Of a stretch of 64,000 nucleotides of DNA, positions 48,161-60,205 are shown piece after piece; within the stretch, counting starts at the first letter, position 1, and each line of letters starts with the position of its first letter. The notes under the pieces are model-generated. The model was not told where the DNA came from and searched no databases. It was given only the letters and a program-made list of their open reading frames with translations. Origin of the DNA: Zanthoxylum bungeanum (lineage: Eukaryota > Streptophyta > Magnoliopsida > Sapindales > Rutaceae). A program made the position numbers and the translations under genes. Where the stretch lies: assembly GCA_019454045.1 (NCBI GenBank), contig SKCR01023813.1:124001-188000 (forward strand), given 5' to 3'.

Positions 48161-48674
48161 TGTTGAAAAATATGTGTCATCAAACAGTAATATAACTTGC
48201 AATCAAACAGATCAAAACAACAATAGTAGATCTAGATGCATGCAACCCTAAAACCAGAAAACCATTAAAACAAACCAGAAAATGGAGATCACAGAATTGT
48301 CCAAGTCGAGATGATCTCTGTCCTTAAGAACTTATTGGCTCCGTCACGGGTGCTTTACGGATTCGTTTTGCCAACGTTCTCCCAGGATTACTTGGAATCT
48401 TCTTGTTCAATGAGCACTCCTTAACAAGTGTATGAACTAGGAATATGGTGAAACTCTCTCAAAAACAAAGGAAAAACAATGTCTCTTCCTTAGCAAAAAA
48501 TCGGATATATTTCTATATCTCTATTTTGGATATCAAGCCTTCTTATATAGGCATGGAAGGGTGCCAATAGTGCACCCTTTGGGATGGGGTGCAACCCTCC
48601 AAAGGGTTGTACCCCTCACAAGCACCCAATCCAATCCAAAAGACAGAATTACCCTTAATGAAGAATTTCCTACA
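48161..48674 (-). repeat. Copia D 3' LTR (left copy)
   Basis: Plus strand TGTTGAAAAATATG to TTCCTACA. It contains CTTAAGAACTTATTGG at 48323-48338, the complement of the primer-site sequence. Confidence 0.94.
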
Positions 48675-48690
48675 ATCCCCCACAATTCTT
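48675..48690 (-). promoter_or_regulatory. Copia D polypurine tract
   Basis: The sense strand AAGAATTGTGGGGGAT abuts the 3' LTR. Confidence 0.7.
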
Positions 48691-49252
48691 CAAATATCCA
48701 CGGAGACATTTGAGAGAGTTACCATGAACTAAAGCTGCATCGAAATAGGTAGCTTTCGCCTTGAACTTTTCCTAGTGAGTGACAATCGGATTTACTTGGC
48801 AAACCAGTGACCCATAGTCTTGAACTGTTCTGTCTTTGGTGTAAACAAAGACAATTGCCAACACACAGCTTTAATTCGACCATTTTCCCGTTCTACGGTT
48901 GTGTTCATTTTGGCCCTGAACAACGGTCCCGGATTCATCAAGCACTTTAGGGTAACCCGCCTTTAAAGGTTCCCATGGAAGCGGCCTCACTTCTTACTTG
49001 AAATAGGTGATCTGCTATGAAGAGGTAATCTGTCTTTACCCCCATTAGGACTCATCTCCTAATATAGTGATCATTAAAAGCCTTAGCTTATCCTAACCAA
49101 TGACAGACAGCACTCAGCGTCATAATCGGAATGGGAAAGAGTACGAAACTCTTCAGTGCTTGTTTTGAATTGCACAAAGTTTCTGTTGTCCCTTTTGAAC
49201 CTAGATCTTGGGATCTCCAGTCAACTAGGTTGGGTTTCCACAGTGACAATTC

Positions 49253-52200
49253 TTAGATTATAGGCTTCAAGCCCATTCCCCTCGATGACTTCTCAACTTG
49301 CTCTCGAGGTAAACCTTTAGTTAGTGGATCCGCTAGGTTTTCCTTCGACCTGACATAATCGATCGTTATTATGCCACTTGAGAGCAGTTGACGTATGGTA
49401 TTATGTCTCCGACGTATGTGTCGAGACTTACCATTATACATTGTATTTTGGGCTCTCCCAATAGCCGATTGGCTGTCACAATGTATGCTTATCGCTGGCA
49501 CCGGTTTGGGCCAACTAGGAACATCCTCCAGGAAGTTTCTAAGTCATTCTGCTTCTTCCGCTGTTTTGTCTAACGCTATGAACTCTGATTCCATAGTAGA
49601 CCGGGCAATACATGTTTGCCTCGAGGATTTCCATGACACGGCCGCATTACTAAGTGTGAAAACAAATCCACTCGTGGATTTGGAATCCACCGTATCAGAT
49701 ATCCAGTTAGCATCGCTGTAACCCTCTAGTACAGCAGGATATCTCTCGTAATGTAGCCCATATTTTGAAGTTTCTCTCAGATACCTCAAAACTCTTACTA
49801 TGGCTTTCCAGTGGTTGTGTCCTGGATTACTCGTATATCTGCTAAGCCGATTCACAGCTTGAGCGATATCGGGTCGTGTGCAATTCGTGAGATACATCAG
49901 ACTTCCGATGATTCTCGAATACTCTAGTTGCGATATGCTTGAACCAGTATTCTTTGATAAATGAAGAGTTAGGTCTACAGGGGTTCTAGCTACGTTTAGA
50001 TCCCCTTTGATATATTTATCGAGTATCTTCTCAATATAATGAGTCTGTGATAATATATATCCGTCTGATGTCCTAGAAATCTTTATTCCTAGGATCACAT
50101 CAGCTATCCCCATATCTTTCATATCAAATCTGCTGGATAACACGTTTTTGGTAAACTTAATCATTTCATGATTACTACCAATTATCAGCATATCGTCTAC
50201 ATAGAGACACACAATGACATATCCTTTTTGAGTTGATTTGGTGTACACACACTTATCACACTCATTGGTTTTAAACCCATTTGACAACATTCTTTTGTCA
50301 AATTTCTCATGCCATTGTTTCGGTGCTTGTTTTAATCCGTACAAGGATTTTACAAGTTTGCACACCTTCTGTTTTTGTCCAGGAACACTAAACCCTTCTG
50401 GTTGTTCCATGTAAATTTCTTCATCCAATTCACCATTCAAGAATGCCGTCTTTACATCCATTTGATGTATTTCAAGACCAAATATAGCTGCTATGGCTAT
50501 GAGCATTCTTATCGATGTGATGCGAGTCACAGGTGAATAGGTGTCAAAGTAATCAAGGTCTTCCTTTTGTCTATAACCTTTTATGACAAGTCTTGCCTTA
50601 TACTTATCTATTGATCCATCCGTTTTCATCTTCCTTTTGAATATCCATTTGTAGCCCAGCGGCTTACAACCTGGCGGAAGATCAACCAACTCCCAAGTAT
50701 GGTTCTGTAGGATTGAATCAATCTCACTGTTAATAGCCTCTTTCCAAAGAGGTGCCTCCGGAGAAGTCACAACTTCTTTATACTTTGAGGCTCATTTTCT
50801 AACAAGTATGTTAGAAAATCGGGACCAAACGACTTAGACGTTCTAGCTCTTTTGCTACGTCTAGGCTCGATTGTCTCAGATTTACACATTGATCTGATTC
50901 TTGGTCAACTTGATCACTGTCTTGACAGTATCAACCGTTCTTTTGAGAGACCCAGTTATTTGTCTTTCCTTACAAGGAAACGTCTCTTCAAAAAATATCG
51001 CATTCCTTGACTCAATTATCATATTTGGATTGATGTCAGGAATCTCTGACTTGTGTACCAAGAATCGATACGCACTACTGGTGAGCATATCCAATGAATA
51101 CACAGTCAACAGTTTTGGGTCCTATTCTAACCTTCTTAGGTTTAGGAACCATTACCTTGGCAAGACACCCCCACACTTTGAGGTATTTGTAGGAAGGTAC
51201 GAAACCTTTCCACAATTCATATGGTGTCTTGTCAAGTCTTCTGTGAGGAAGCTTGTTCAGAACGTAGTTCGCGGAAAGCAAGGCTTCCCCCACAAGTTCT
51301 GGGGTAGACCCGAACTTGTCAACATGGCATTCATCATTTCCTTCAACGTTCGGTTTTTGCGCTCCGCAATTCCGTTCTGTTGAGGAGAATAGGGAGCAGT
51401 GGTTTCGTGAATAATTCCGTGCACAGAACAATATTCACCGAATGGTGAAACATATTCACCACCTCTATCACTCCTGATTCTTTTGATTTTCTTGCCAAGT
51501 TGATTTTCAACTTCGCTCTTATAGAGCACAAAGCTCTCAATAGCTTCTGCTTTGCTTCTCAGCAGGTACACATAACAAACCTTGTGCTATCATCGATAAA
51601 AGTGACAAAGTACTTTTTACCGCCTCTTGTTTGCACAATATTCATGTCACATACATCGATATGTACAAGTTCTAGCGGTTCAGAACTGCGTTCTATAGAA
51701 TGAAATGACGTTCTATGCATTTTGGCTTCAACACATGCTTCACACTTATGTTGGCTATCAATTGCAATTTTAGGTATAAGGTCCATGTTAATTAATTTAC
51801 GCATGGTATCATAATTAACATGTCCTAACCTCCCATGCCATACATTCTGTGACACAATAATATAAGCAGACGAACTAGCTTTATTAATAGCACGATTAAC
51901 AGTCATTACATTTAGCTTGAAAAGGCCCTCAGTTAGGTATCATTTTCCTACATACATATCATTCTTAGTCAATACAAACTTGTCAGAAAACAAATACAAG
52001 CTTAAAACCAGCCTTACTAAGAAGAGAGCCCGAGACTAAGTTCTTCCGAATATCTGGAACGTGCAGTACATTCTTCAATGTTAGCTCCTTTCCGGATGTC
52101 ATCTTCAGAACCACTGTGCCTTGTCCAACCACCTGAGAGGTAGACGAGTTTCCCATTGTCAGATGATCGCCGCCATCGACCTTCTGGTACATGGAAAACA

Positions 52201-53158
52201 TCTTACTTCTGCACAGATATGACGAGTAGCCCCAGTGTCTACCCACCATTCTCTCGGATTCCCAACTATGTTGGCTTCGGTTACCACTGCTGATAGTTCC
52301 ATCTCTGAGATATCATCAGTCAGCTGCTCGCCTTCAGTAACATGGGCCTCATATTTCTTTTTCTTGCCCTTGTCCTGAGACTTTTTGTTCCTGCAGTCCT
52401 TTGACATATGACCGCTCTTTCCACAGTTGTAGCATTTTCCCTTGAACTTCTTGTTCCCAGAGTCAGCTCCACTGTTCTTTCTCTTTTTGCTACCCTTTGC
52501 ACCTTCAATGATGTGGGCCTTAGACTCCAGAGTCTTGTAGCTGGCCTTCTCGGACATCCTGTTGTCCTCCTCGATTCTCAATCGAACACTGAGGTCTTCA
52601 AGGCTCATCTGCTTCTTTTTGTGTTTCAGATAGCTCCTGAAGTCCTTCCATGATGGAGGCAACTTTTCAATTATGGCGGCAATTTGAAACGTCTCACAAA
52701 GTTTCATTCCCTCATCCAATATTTCATGAATGATCAATTGCAGTTCACCCAACTGAGACATCACCGTCCTAGAATCTACCATCTTGTAGTCCAGGAACCT
52801 ACCCACGACAAATTTTTTTGTCCGGCATCTTCAGTTTTATACTTCTTCTCGAGAGATTCCCAGAGAATCTTCGCAGAAGTCATGCCTTGGTACACATTGT
52901 ACAGGGTATTGTCAAGACCACCCAAAAGGTAGTTCTTGCATAAGAAGTCTCCAGACATCCAAGTCTGTTCTCGCTCTACCTTGGCCAATTCAGATTCACC
53001 CTCCACAGGACCCGGAGGATCTTTGAGGAATTTAGCCAACTGGAGAGTTGTCAGGTAGAACAGCATTTTCTCTGCCACTGTTTGAAATTTGCCCCACCAA
53101 ATTTCTCCGGTTTTTCTCCGTGAGAGACCGGTGGTACCGTGATATTTCCGCTAGCCAT
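49253..53158 (-). pseudogene. Copia D gag-pol polyprotein (frameshifted)
   Basis: About 1300 codons. Gag starts MASGNITVPPVSHGEKPEKF at 53158. A one-base deletion after FKQWQR and another frame change near 52806 break it. The zinc knuckle CYNCGKSGHMSKDC is intact. Protease keeps [12 protein letters not shown]. Integrase spans about 51906-51075 (HGRLGHVNYDTM; CEACVEAKM; HIDVCD; FIDDSTRF; SDRGGEY; PQQNGIAERKN) with frame breaks. Reverse transcriptase-RNase H is open for 408 codons at 50770-49544 ([44 protein letters not shown]). The RNase H end ([22 protein letters not shown]) follows to the stop at 49253. The Tork-like YVDDML is suggestive of lineage only. Confidence 0.93.
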
Positions 53159-53506
53159 ATGTAACTGGAAAATCAACAGGGTCAATTAGTCTACGAAAGA
53201 CAAATTGCACAACGATCAACGAATGACCTTGCTCAAAGTGATATACGATAATGTAGATATATAAATGTCAATCAAGATTGGATGGAATTACTTGTGTAAA
53301 ATTACACTTTAAATTCTCAACCAATTATACAACACACAATTATTTTCACCTTTACCACTATGTGTATGCTTGTGATAATTGAACAACTTAATAATAACTT
53401 GAATCTATACTACCAAGATTAATGTGTTTACAGTATATGACTAACCGAGTTAATATTAATTAAAGTTTGCAGTTTATGATACTTACAGGACAAAGTCGTT
53501 AGTGTC

Positions 53507-53905
53507 ACGTTCGTATCTACGTTCGAACGAAACTGTCCAGTGTGTGTGCGTTCGTGTTGCGTTTGATAACGCGTTCGAACGAGGTGTTTCCAGAGAGTTC
53601 ACGTCGAGTAGCGTTTGATAACGCGTTCGAACGAAGTGTTCCAGAGAGTTCACGTTCGAGTAGCGTTTGATAACGCGTTCGAACGATGTGATTCCAGAGA
53701 GTTCACGTTCGTATAGCGTTCGTGAACGCGTTCGAACGGAACGATTCCAGAGAGTTTACGTTTGAGTTGCGTTTAGGACGCGTTCGAACGTTCTAAGGCA
53801 GAAGGCTTGCGTTCGAGTTGCGTTTGAAGACGCGTTCGAACGTTCTAACGAAAGTTCAAATATTTAGCCTTCGCGTGCGTCGGGCGTTCGAACGCCCTAC
53901 GGGTT
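53507..53905 (-). repeat. Nested-hairpin array in copia D leader
   Basis: About seven units. Several are close to the gypsy version: GCGTTTGATAACGC forms the inner stem and CGTTCGAACG the end of the outer stem. The flank CCAGTGTGTG precedes the first full unit, as in copia A and the gypsy LTRs. Confidence 0.82.
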
Positions 53906-53978
53906 TTTCATGCACAGTTCGTATTTTCCAGAAAATATACAAACCCTAACATGCGAATTACTATCTAATAACATTAAA

Positions 53979-53996
53979 CCAATAAGTTCTTAAGAT
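53979..53996 (-). promoter_or_regulatory. Copia D primer-site position, self-complementary to LTR
   Basis: On the sense strand two bases (AT) follow the LTR and then CTTAAGAACTTATTGG (53994-53979). This is a perfect 16-base complement of the sense-strand LTR segment at 54159-54174 and 48323-48338. Where copia A has TTATTA on both sides of the pairing, copia D has TTATTGG on both sides. Confidence 0.65.
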
Positions 53997-54508
53997 TGTT
54001 GAAAAATATGTGTCATCAAACAGTAATATAACTTGCAATCAAACAGATCAAAACAACAATAGTAGATCTAGATGCATGAAACCCTAAAACCAGAAAACCA
54101 TTAAAACAAACCAGAAAATGGAGATCACAGAATTGTCCAAGTCGAGATGATCTCTGTCCTTAAGAACTTATTGGCTCCGTCACGGGTGCTTTACGGATTC
54201 GTTTTGCCAACGTTCTCCCAGGATTACTTGGAATCTTCTTGTTCAAGGAGCACTCCTTAACAAGTGTATGAACTAGGAATATGGTGAAACTCTCTCAAAA
54301 ACAAAGGAAAAACAATGTCTCTTCCTTAGCAAAAATCGGATATATTTCTATACTCTATTTTGGATATCAAGCCTTCTTATATAGGCATGGAAGGGTGCCA
54401 ATAGTGCACCCTTTGGGATGGGGTGCAACCCTCCAAAGGGTTGTACCCCTCACAAGCACCCAATCCAATCCAAAAGACAGAATTACCCTTAATGAAGAAT
54501 TTCCTACA
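53997..54508 (-). repeat. Copia D 5' LTR (right copy)
   Basis: 512 bp. The sense strand has a TATA-like CTATATAAG near 54377-54385, about 200 bases before the segment complementary to the primer-site sequence. Confidence 0.94.
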
Positions 54509-54513
54509 GTGCA

Positions 54514-54592
54514 CCCTCTGGATCGAACCCAGAAACCTCAAGGTGAGATCCTTGTACCATACACCACCAAGCACACCCCCTTGGGGACAAAT
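54514..54592 (-). mobile_element. tRNA-type SINE, 5' head
   Basis: On the minus strand the head contains a good pol III B box, GGGTTCGATCC (54530-54520), and an A-box-like TGCTTGGTGG further upstream. It joins the part at 48051-48160 to give a SINE of about 189 bp. Confidence 0.8.
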
Positions 54593-54604
54593 AATAGCAT
54601 GTAG

Positions 54605-56317
54605 TTACCAATATGAAAATATCAATTTGGATTCAGCTTAAATAGAATTAAACCGAATCGATCCAAATCAATTCATAGATGTAAATTTTATCCTAACTCT
54701 ATTTTCATATTTTACATTCTAATTCTTAAAATTTTACTATAATATTATTTTAGCTATCGTATTTATATTTTTATAGTATGAAGTGTGGTAATTTGTAAAT
54801 GATCTTGCATGTAATTATTTTAAATAAATAAATAAATAATGACATGTTATTAACTATAATTTTTTAGTTTTAATCGGTTTGTATTCTTCAAAACTGATCC
54901 AAACATAAATTTATGAGAAACCAAATCGAATTTAATTATTTTTTTAATAATGAAACCGATCCAAATGGATCGGTTCAGTTAATATTTACCCACCCTAAGA
55001 GTATCACCATGAAAGCTAAATTTATAATTTTTTCTTCTATTTTTTTTCCCTTCGATTTAGCATTTATTTTCTTAATTAACTTGAATTGTTATAACTTTTG
55101 GCTCAACTTGCTTTAACTAAGATCATGTTCCAAATCGGACGGCCAATAATCATCAATCTTTTAGGCTCACTATAATAGTCAATAAACAAAAAGTCAAGCC
55201 AATTAACAATAACATGACCAATAAATAAATAATCTTTTGTAGTTTAGTTATCATTACATATAATAAAATACATTTTATTTACTGTACTTTTGTGAACATT
55301 ACAACTTCGTTATCCCATAGATTATGAACCGTCCAGCCATTCACAAAATTGTAAGATGGGCCAATCACATAAATTAAATACGAGTTTAATGAAATATTAA
55401 TATGATATTTAAGAAGTCAATTCACTTTAGAGTTTTATTTTTTTCCCTTTTAGATATATGCAAAGTTTAAGGTGTTTTTATTCACCTACTAAACAATTCT
55501 TAACAATTATGGTTGGTTTTTTTATCCAACAATCTAAATTGATCCGAATCAAATCGCCTTACTTGTTGACTATTCACATATTTGTATAATATGAATAAAA
55601 TTATCATAAAAATGATATCGTTTTGATAGTAAATAAAAAAAAATCAAAACTATTTCGTTTTAATAGTGATTTTGTTCATGTTTATAACAAGAGTGATTAG
55701 GTTGGAAACACCACGTGCACTGTTAGTCTTTAACCAAATTAGCAGATAACCAGCGCGATACGCGACTCATCTTATTATGGATAAAAATAATATATATCAA
55801 ATATAAAAAATAAAATTAATTAATATCGTACATTTAACTACAGTTGTTCAATCAATGCAATTTCTTTAACATTCTCAAATTAATAAATGTGACTTATAAC
55901 TTATTCTACTTTATAACTTTTATTAATAATGGAAAACAAATCTCTTAGTGTAAGTATAGATTTGGATAGCTTAAGAACACTTTTATAGTTAACTTAATAT
56001 AATTTATGACTCTTGAACTTCTACTAATAAATAAGTAAGAGTTAATAAAGAATATGAGTAGTTAGACATTAATAATTCATTTGAAACAAATAAATATTTA
56101 ATTAATAAACTTTCAATCACTAATAATCTAAGAAAATGAAGAGTTTGAAAGAGTTTAATTAGCATATTTTCAATAATTAATAATATTGGAAAACAAACAA
56201 TTTGGAGGATCTGAAAAATAAAAAAGATTAGTTGTGGAAGAAAGTGAAGAGTTATATATTAATAATTCATTTTAAATATTAATAATTTATTTTGAATATT
56301 AATAATTCATAAGCATA
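54605..56317. other. AT-rich intergenic DNA
   Basis: No gene, RNA or element boundary that I can support. Confidence 0.5.
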
Positions 56318-56325
56318 CGTGGACA

Positions 56326-56582
56326 TAGACCCGGTCGGCGGTTCGGTTCGGTTCCGAACCGGAACCGAACCGTCCGGTTCCGGTTCCACACAAAAGTGGA
56401 ACCAGAATCGGAACCGGAACCGGAACCGAACCGTTCGGTTCCGGTTCCGGTTCCAACCGTTTTTTTTTTACTTTATTGAAAATAAAAAATTGAGATTTAT
56501 AAATCAATATAATTTATAATTATGAATTTGAATTTATTACATTACATAATTACATTAAATTACAAATAAAATTCTTATCTAA

Positions 56583-56647
<65 letters not shown>

Positions 56648-56727
56648 ATAAATTTAAACCGGTTCCGGTTCCAATCGATTCGGCTAAGGTAGGAACCCTA
56701 ACCGAACCGGAACCTTAGCCAGGTCTA
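56326..56727. mobile_element. 402-bp hAT-type non-autonomous element
   Basis: Ends TAGACCCGG on the left and TAGACCTGG on the right (minus strand). Both are followed by sub-terminal GGTTCGG/CCGGTTCC repeats. It is flanked by a perfect 8-bp target duplication cgtggaca (56318-56325 and 56728-56735). The middle is AT-rich and includes an AT microsatellite. It has no coding capacity. The 8-bp duplication and sub-terminal repeats are hAT hallmarks. Confidence 0.9.
56585..56644. repeat. (AT)n microsatellite
   Basis: About 30 AT dinucleotides inside the hAT-type element. Confidence 0.95.
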
Positions 56728-56735
56728 CGTGGACA

Positions 56736-57096
56736 ACCTAAAAGATAAAGACGCCTATGTAGACAGCCTAAGAATGAAGCTGCTTCTCAATTTTTATATA
56801 TTAAATAGATTCGAGGAAACATGATTATATTATTTTACTATTTCATCAATTAAAAAATAATAAATAAATATAAAAAATTAGATTATAATATTTTACAAAA
56901 TCTTATATCTTACTATATTTTATATATAACAAAATGTAAATTTTTGTAAAAATAAAATAATAAAATGTAAGGTTTTAAAGAATATAGTAAACAAAATGTT
57001 AAACTATAATATCTTTTTTTACCTATTTGTTATTTATTAATTTCTGAATCAGTGAAATGATATAACCATAAATAAAATAGAAGTCGTAAGGGGTAC
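56736..57096. other. AT-rich intergenic DNA
   Basis: Nothing recognised up to the LTR of element E. Confidence 0.5.
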
Positions 57097-57726
57097 TGTA
57101 CGGGCCAAATTTAGCCCAAGGGCAATTTCGACCTTTTACTTCAGGCCCAAGTTGCTATCACAGATTCACTCTCTTAGGAAGCCCGGATTTAGTGTATATC
57201 GGCCCAAAGATTCGCAGGCCCATATCAGTACAGATCCAAGGACCCACCGTACGATAACCAATGTAACACTCAGATACATAAACAACATTCATGACCCAAC
57301 CGTTTTCAATCTTCTTGACTGCCCATAATTCTCCTTTATAATGCGACCGTTACCAACACACAAAACGTATGTCAATTAAATATATTAATGAGTCTCACCT
57401 CAAATAGCTTATAAAAGGAACTGAAGTCTACAAGGAGAGAGGGGCTCAGAGACTCATAGCCCAATACTACTCTCTCATAAATCTCACCACTCCTCCTACC
57501 TACCGCCCTCACGGCATCCTACGGAGTTCAAGGTAGCATCTAACCTCGACCTCTCATCTACTACTTCATTTGTACACTTACTGACTTGATCGTCGGAGTG
57601 CCCCCGGCACCCACCACCCGGTGCGCAGTACTCCCGCTCACCCTACCTCTTTGTTTTGCAGGATCGCTAGTGCCCTTCTTCTACGAAATCTCGATTGTAG
57701 GCCTCGGGCAAAAACCAACGCCTACA
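57097..57726 (+). repeat. Element E 5' LTR
   Basis: 630 bp from TGTACGGGCC to CGCCTACA. A TATA box TATAAAA lies at 57410-57416. The right edge is fixed by the primer site that follows. Confidence 0.85.
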
Positions 57727-57729
57727 GTT

Positions 57730-57748
57730 TGGCGCCCACCGTGGGGCC
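57730..57748 (+). promoter_or_regulatory. Element E primer-binding site
   Basis: TGGCGCCCACCGTGGGGCC, three bases after the LTR. This form is common next to plant Ty3/gypsy LTRs. Confidence 0.85.
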
Positions 57749-57840
57749 TTAGCGATTCATAGCAGACGAAGATCTCTTAGTCTACAATCCCTTCAACACA
57801 GCTGCACACGGCTTCTAGCAGCGATCAGACATTAGATCCT

Positions 57841-59323
57841 ATGGCCTATCAATTGGCCATTCTACAAGAACGATTACGAGTCTTAAAGGAGGAAAATTTA
57901 GCCATGCGAATCTCCAATATAACCTTCCAGAAGCAACTGGAGTAAATCTCTTCAACCTCCCGACAACCTGATACTACAGACCTTCCCGGCAATCCCACAA
58001 TCCCCACCAATCTCTTGGGGGCATTCAACAATGTGACAAGTGATAATCTGCCATCAGACAACCATCCACCAAATCAAGAAAGAATTCAACATATTTCCTC
58101 AACCGACCAAGCACGACTAGTTGCCTCTAGAGATGGCAAAAATACCCGGACCCGGCCCGGGTCCGCATGGACCCGGACGACCCGGGTCCGGACCAAAAAA
58201 ACCGGACCCGGTCTACCCGGGTCCGGAAAAAATAAAAAAAATAAATTAAAAAATTAAAAATAATTAGATTTTAATAAAAAATAAATATATATGGGCATAT
58301 ATATATAAAAATAATAGAATTTAATAAAAATTAAAAAAATTGAAATAAAACTAATAAAATACAAATATGAATATAAATTAATACAATTAAAATTTATAAA
58401 AAAATTTAAAAAAAATTAAAAAAAAAAAAGAATCCGGGTAAATGGGTCCGGTCCGGGTCTACCCGGTCCGGACCGGGTAGACCCGGGTCCGGACCCGGGA
58501 ATATTTACCCGGGTCCGGAACCGGACCGGGGAAGTGAAATCTCTTCCGGATCCGGACCCGGGTCCGGATCCGGAAATTGCCATCCCTAGTTGCCTCCACC
58601 ATGCGCAAGGAAATGCAGGAATTCAAAGATGCAATTCTCTCCAGCCTACCTGGTGTCAGACTACCAGTGAGAAAAAGCCGAGCCGACACGATCTCAGATA
58701 CCCCATTTTTGGACACCATCACTTCCACCGAACTACCAAGGAAGTTCAGTCTTCCAGATATGAAGCTGTATGACGGATCCACAGACCCGAACGATCATGT
58801 GATCCATTACAAATACAAGATGATGTCGACTGATCTGGCTCCTCATCAATGGGTAGCTGGAATGTGTAGAGGATTCGGAGAAACATTGGCGGGCCCAGCC
58901 CTCACTTGGTTCCTCAATCTATCTTACAGGACTATTGGGTCATATCAGGAACTAGCTGATAAATTTGTGCAGCATTTTGCAAGTTCTTGCAAGCTTGAGA
59001 AGACCACCAATGACCTTAATGCAATCCAACAACGGAGAGGGGAGTCCTTGCGAAGCTACGTGGCTCGCTTCAATAAAGAAATGATAACAGTCCCAGATCT
59101 CTATCAGCCTACTGCAGTGGAAGCATTCAGAAATGGATTACTTTCAGAAAATGGACTCTATAAAAAGCTCACTAAATTTCGATGCTACACTATGGATCAT
59201 GCCATGGCCCAGGCTCAAATTGAGATTAGATGGGAGGAGGATAAAAGAAACAAGAAAAGAGATAATTCCATCAGCCATCACAATGAGAGAACCTCAAATC
59301 CGCCCAAGCGACCCTACAACTGA
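57841..59323 (+). pseudogene. Element E gag, split by a hAT insertion
   Basis: Starts MAYQLAILQERLRVLKEENL, a coiled-coil-like N-terminus, and has an in-frame TAA at 57943. The frame continues to the hAT insertion after codons reading RLVAS. It resumes beyond it with MRKEMQEFKDAIL, then the gag core: LPDMKLYDGSTDPNDHVIHY, ALTWFLNLSY, ELADKFVQHF, ESLRSYVARFNKEM. It ends PPKRPYN. The insert plus one target copy is 469 bp, which accounts exactly for the frame change between the two halves. No zinc knuckle is seen before the stop. The core is typical of Tat/Athila-like gypsy gag. Confidence 0.9.
58128..58588. mobile_element. 461-bp hAT-type non-autonomous element
   Basis: Terminal inverted repeats TAGAGATGGCAA and TAGGGATGGCAA (11 of 12 bases), with dense CCCGGGTCCGG sub-terminal repeats on both arms and an AT-rich centre. 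It is flanked by a perfect 8-bp target duplication gttgcctc (58120-58127 and 58589-58596). It has no coding capacity and lies within gag of element E. Confidence 0.94.
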
Positions 59324-60205
59324 TATGCCAGCAATGTACTTCAATAAAGTAATACTTGATGTAATTAGTCAATAAAAAAAAAAAGGGCTAGATGACCACC
59401 CATTGTCGCATTGGGGACATCATAGCTTCCCAAATAAGTATTCATTGGTTACTTTAGAAAGAAAACTATCATTCACAAAACTCCAACTTATGGAGAAACC
59501 CATTTGCTCCAATCGACCTACATTTACCAACACATGGCCCAATCGACATGCTTCTCCCAATCGACATGAGAATACCCTCAAAATCCTCCAACATATCCAA
59601 TCGGCCAAGAAGTAAACTCTAGGACTGTCATCTCCTCCATACTACGTAAAAAAAATTATCATATCTTTCAGACGATGAAGGATTGCCATCTCCTCCAAAC
59701 TACATGGAAGGATTTTCATCTCCTCATTCGACCATGAAAGAACAAGGCGCATCCTCCCAATTTAACCAATTTTCCTACCTTTCACCTCATACGACGAATC
59801 AATGTGTCTTGCATTGGAATATCCAGCAGCCACACTCTACATGTATAACGACTTGCCATGAGAAGGATGTTTCATACGACAATACGCAAATGAATACTTG
59901 GCATGGACATCCCAGTCGACATTACCAGATGGAATAAGGCTTAGTATCTGACAGAGGGTCCACTCGACACGACAAGGAACATGCCTTAGTTAGGGGCTAA
60001 GGTTCCAGTCGACACGACATTGAGGAAGGATAAGATATTGGTTGAAGTTTCATTCGACACGACAGATAAGCAGGGTGAGTTGCCTAAAGTTACAATCAAC
60101 ATTACATTGATACACATCATGAGGATGCTATCCTACTCGACAATACAAAGATGTAGTCTCAGCTCAAGGAAGATGCTTCAAATGAAAATTCATCATAAGG
60201 TGAAT
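59324..60205 (+). repeat. Element E post-gag DNA with dispersed TCGACAYGAC motif
   Basis: Noncoding. The motif TCGACAYGAC or close variants recurs about ten times at irregular spacing, for example CATTCGACACGACAG near 60052. It continues beyond solo LTR 2 (ACTCGACATGACAGG near 62921). No pol motif was found in any frame I read. Confidence 0.6.

Larger units (their letters stand above)
53159..53996 (-). other. Copia D untranslated leader
   Basis: Noncoding segment between the 5' LTR and gag that holds the nested-hairpin array. It is similar along its length to the copia A leader but lacks the expanded TG microsatellite. Confidence 0.8.
48161..54508 (-). mobile_element. Copia D: full-length LTR retrotransposon
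   Basis: Minus-oriented Ty1/copia element inside a SINE, bounded by the target duplication gtgca (48156-48160 and 54509-54513). LTRs 48161-48674 and 53997-54508 are 514 and 512 bp. It has the same gag start, domain order, hairpin-array leader and self-complementary primer-site arrangement as copia A. The coding region is better preserved than in A but still frameshifted. The LTRs are very similar, so the insertion is fairly recent. Confidence 0.95.
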
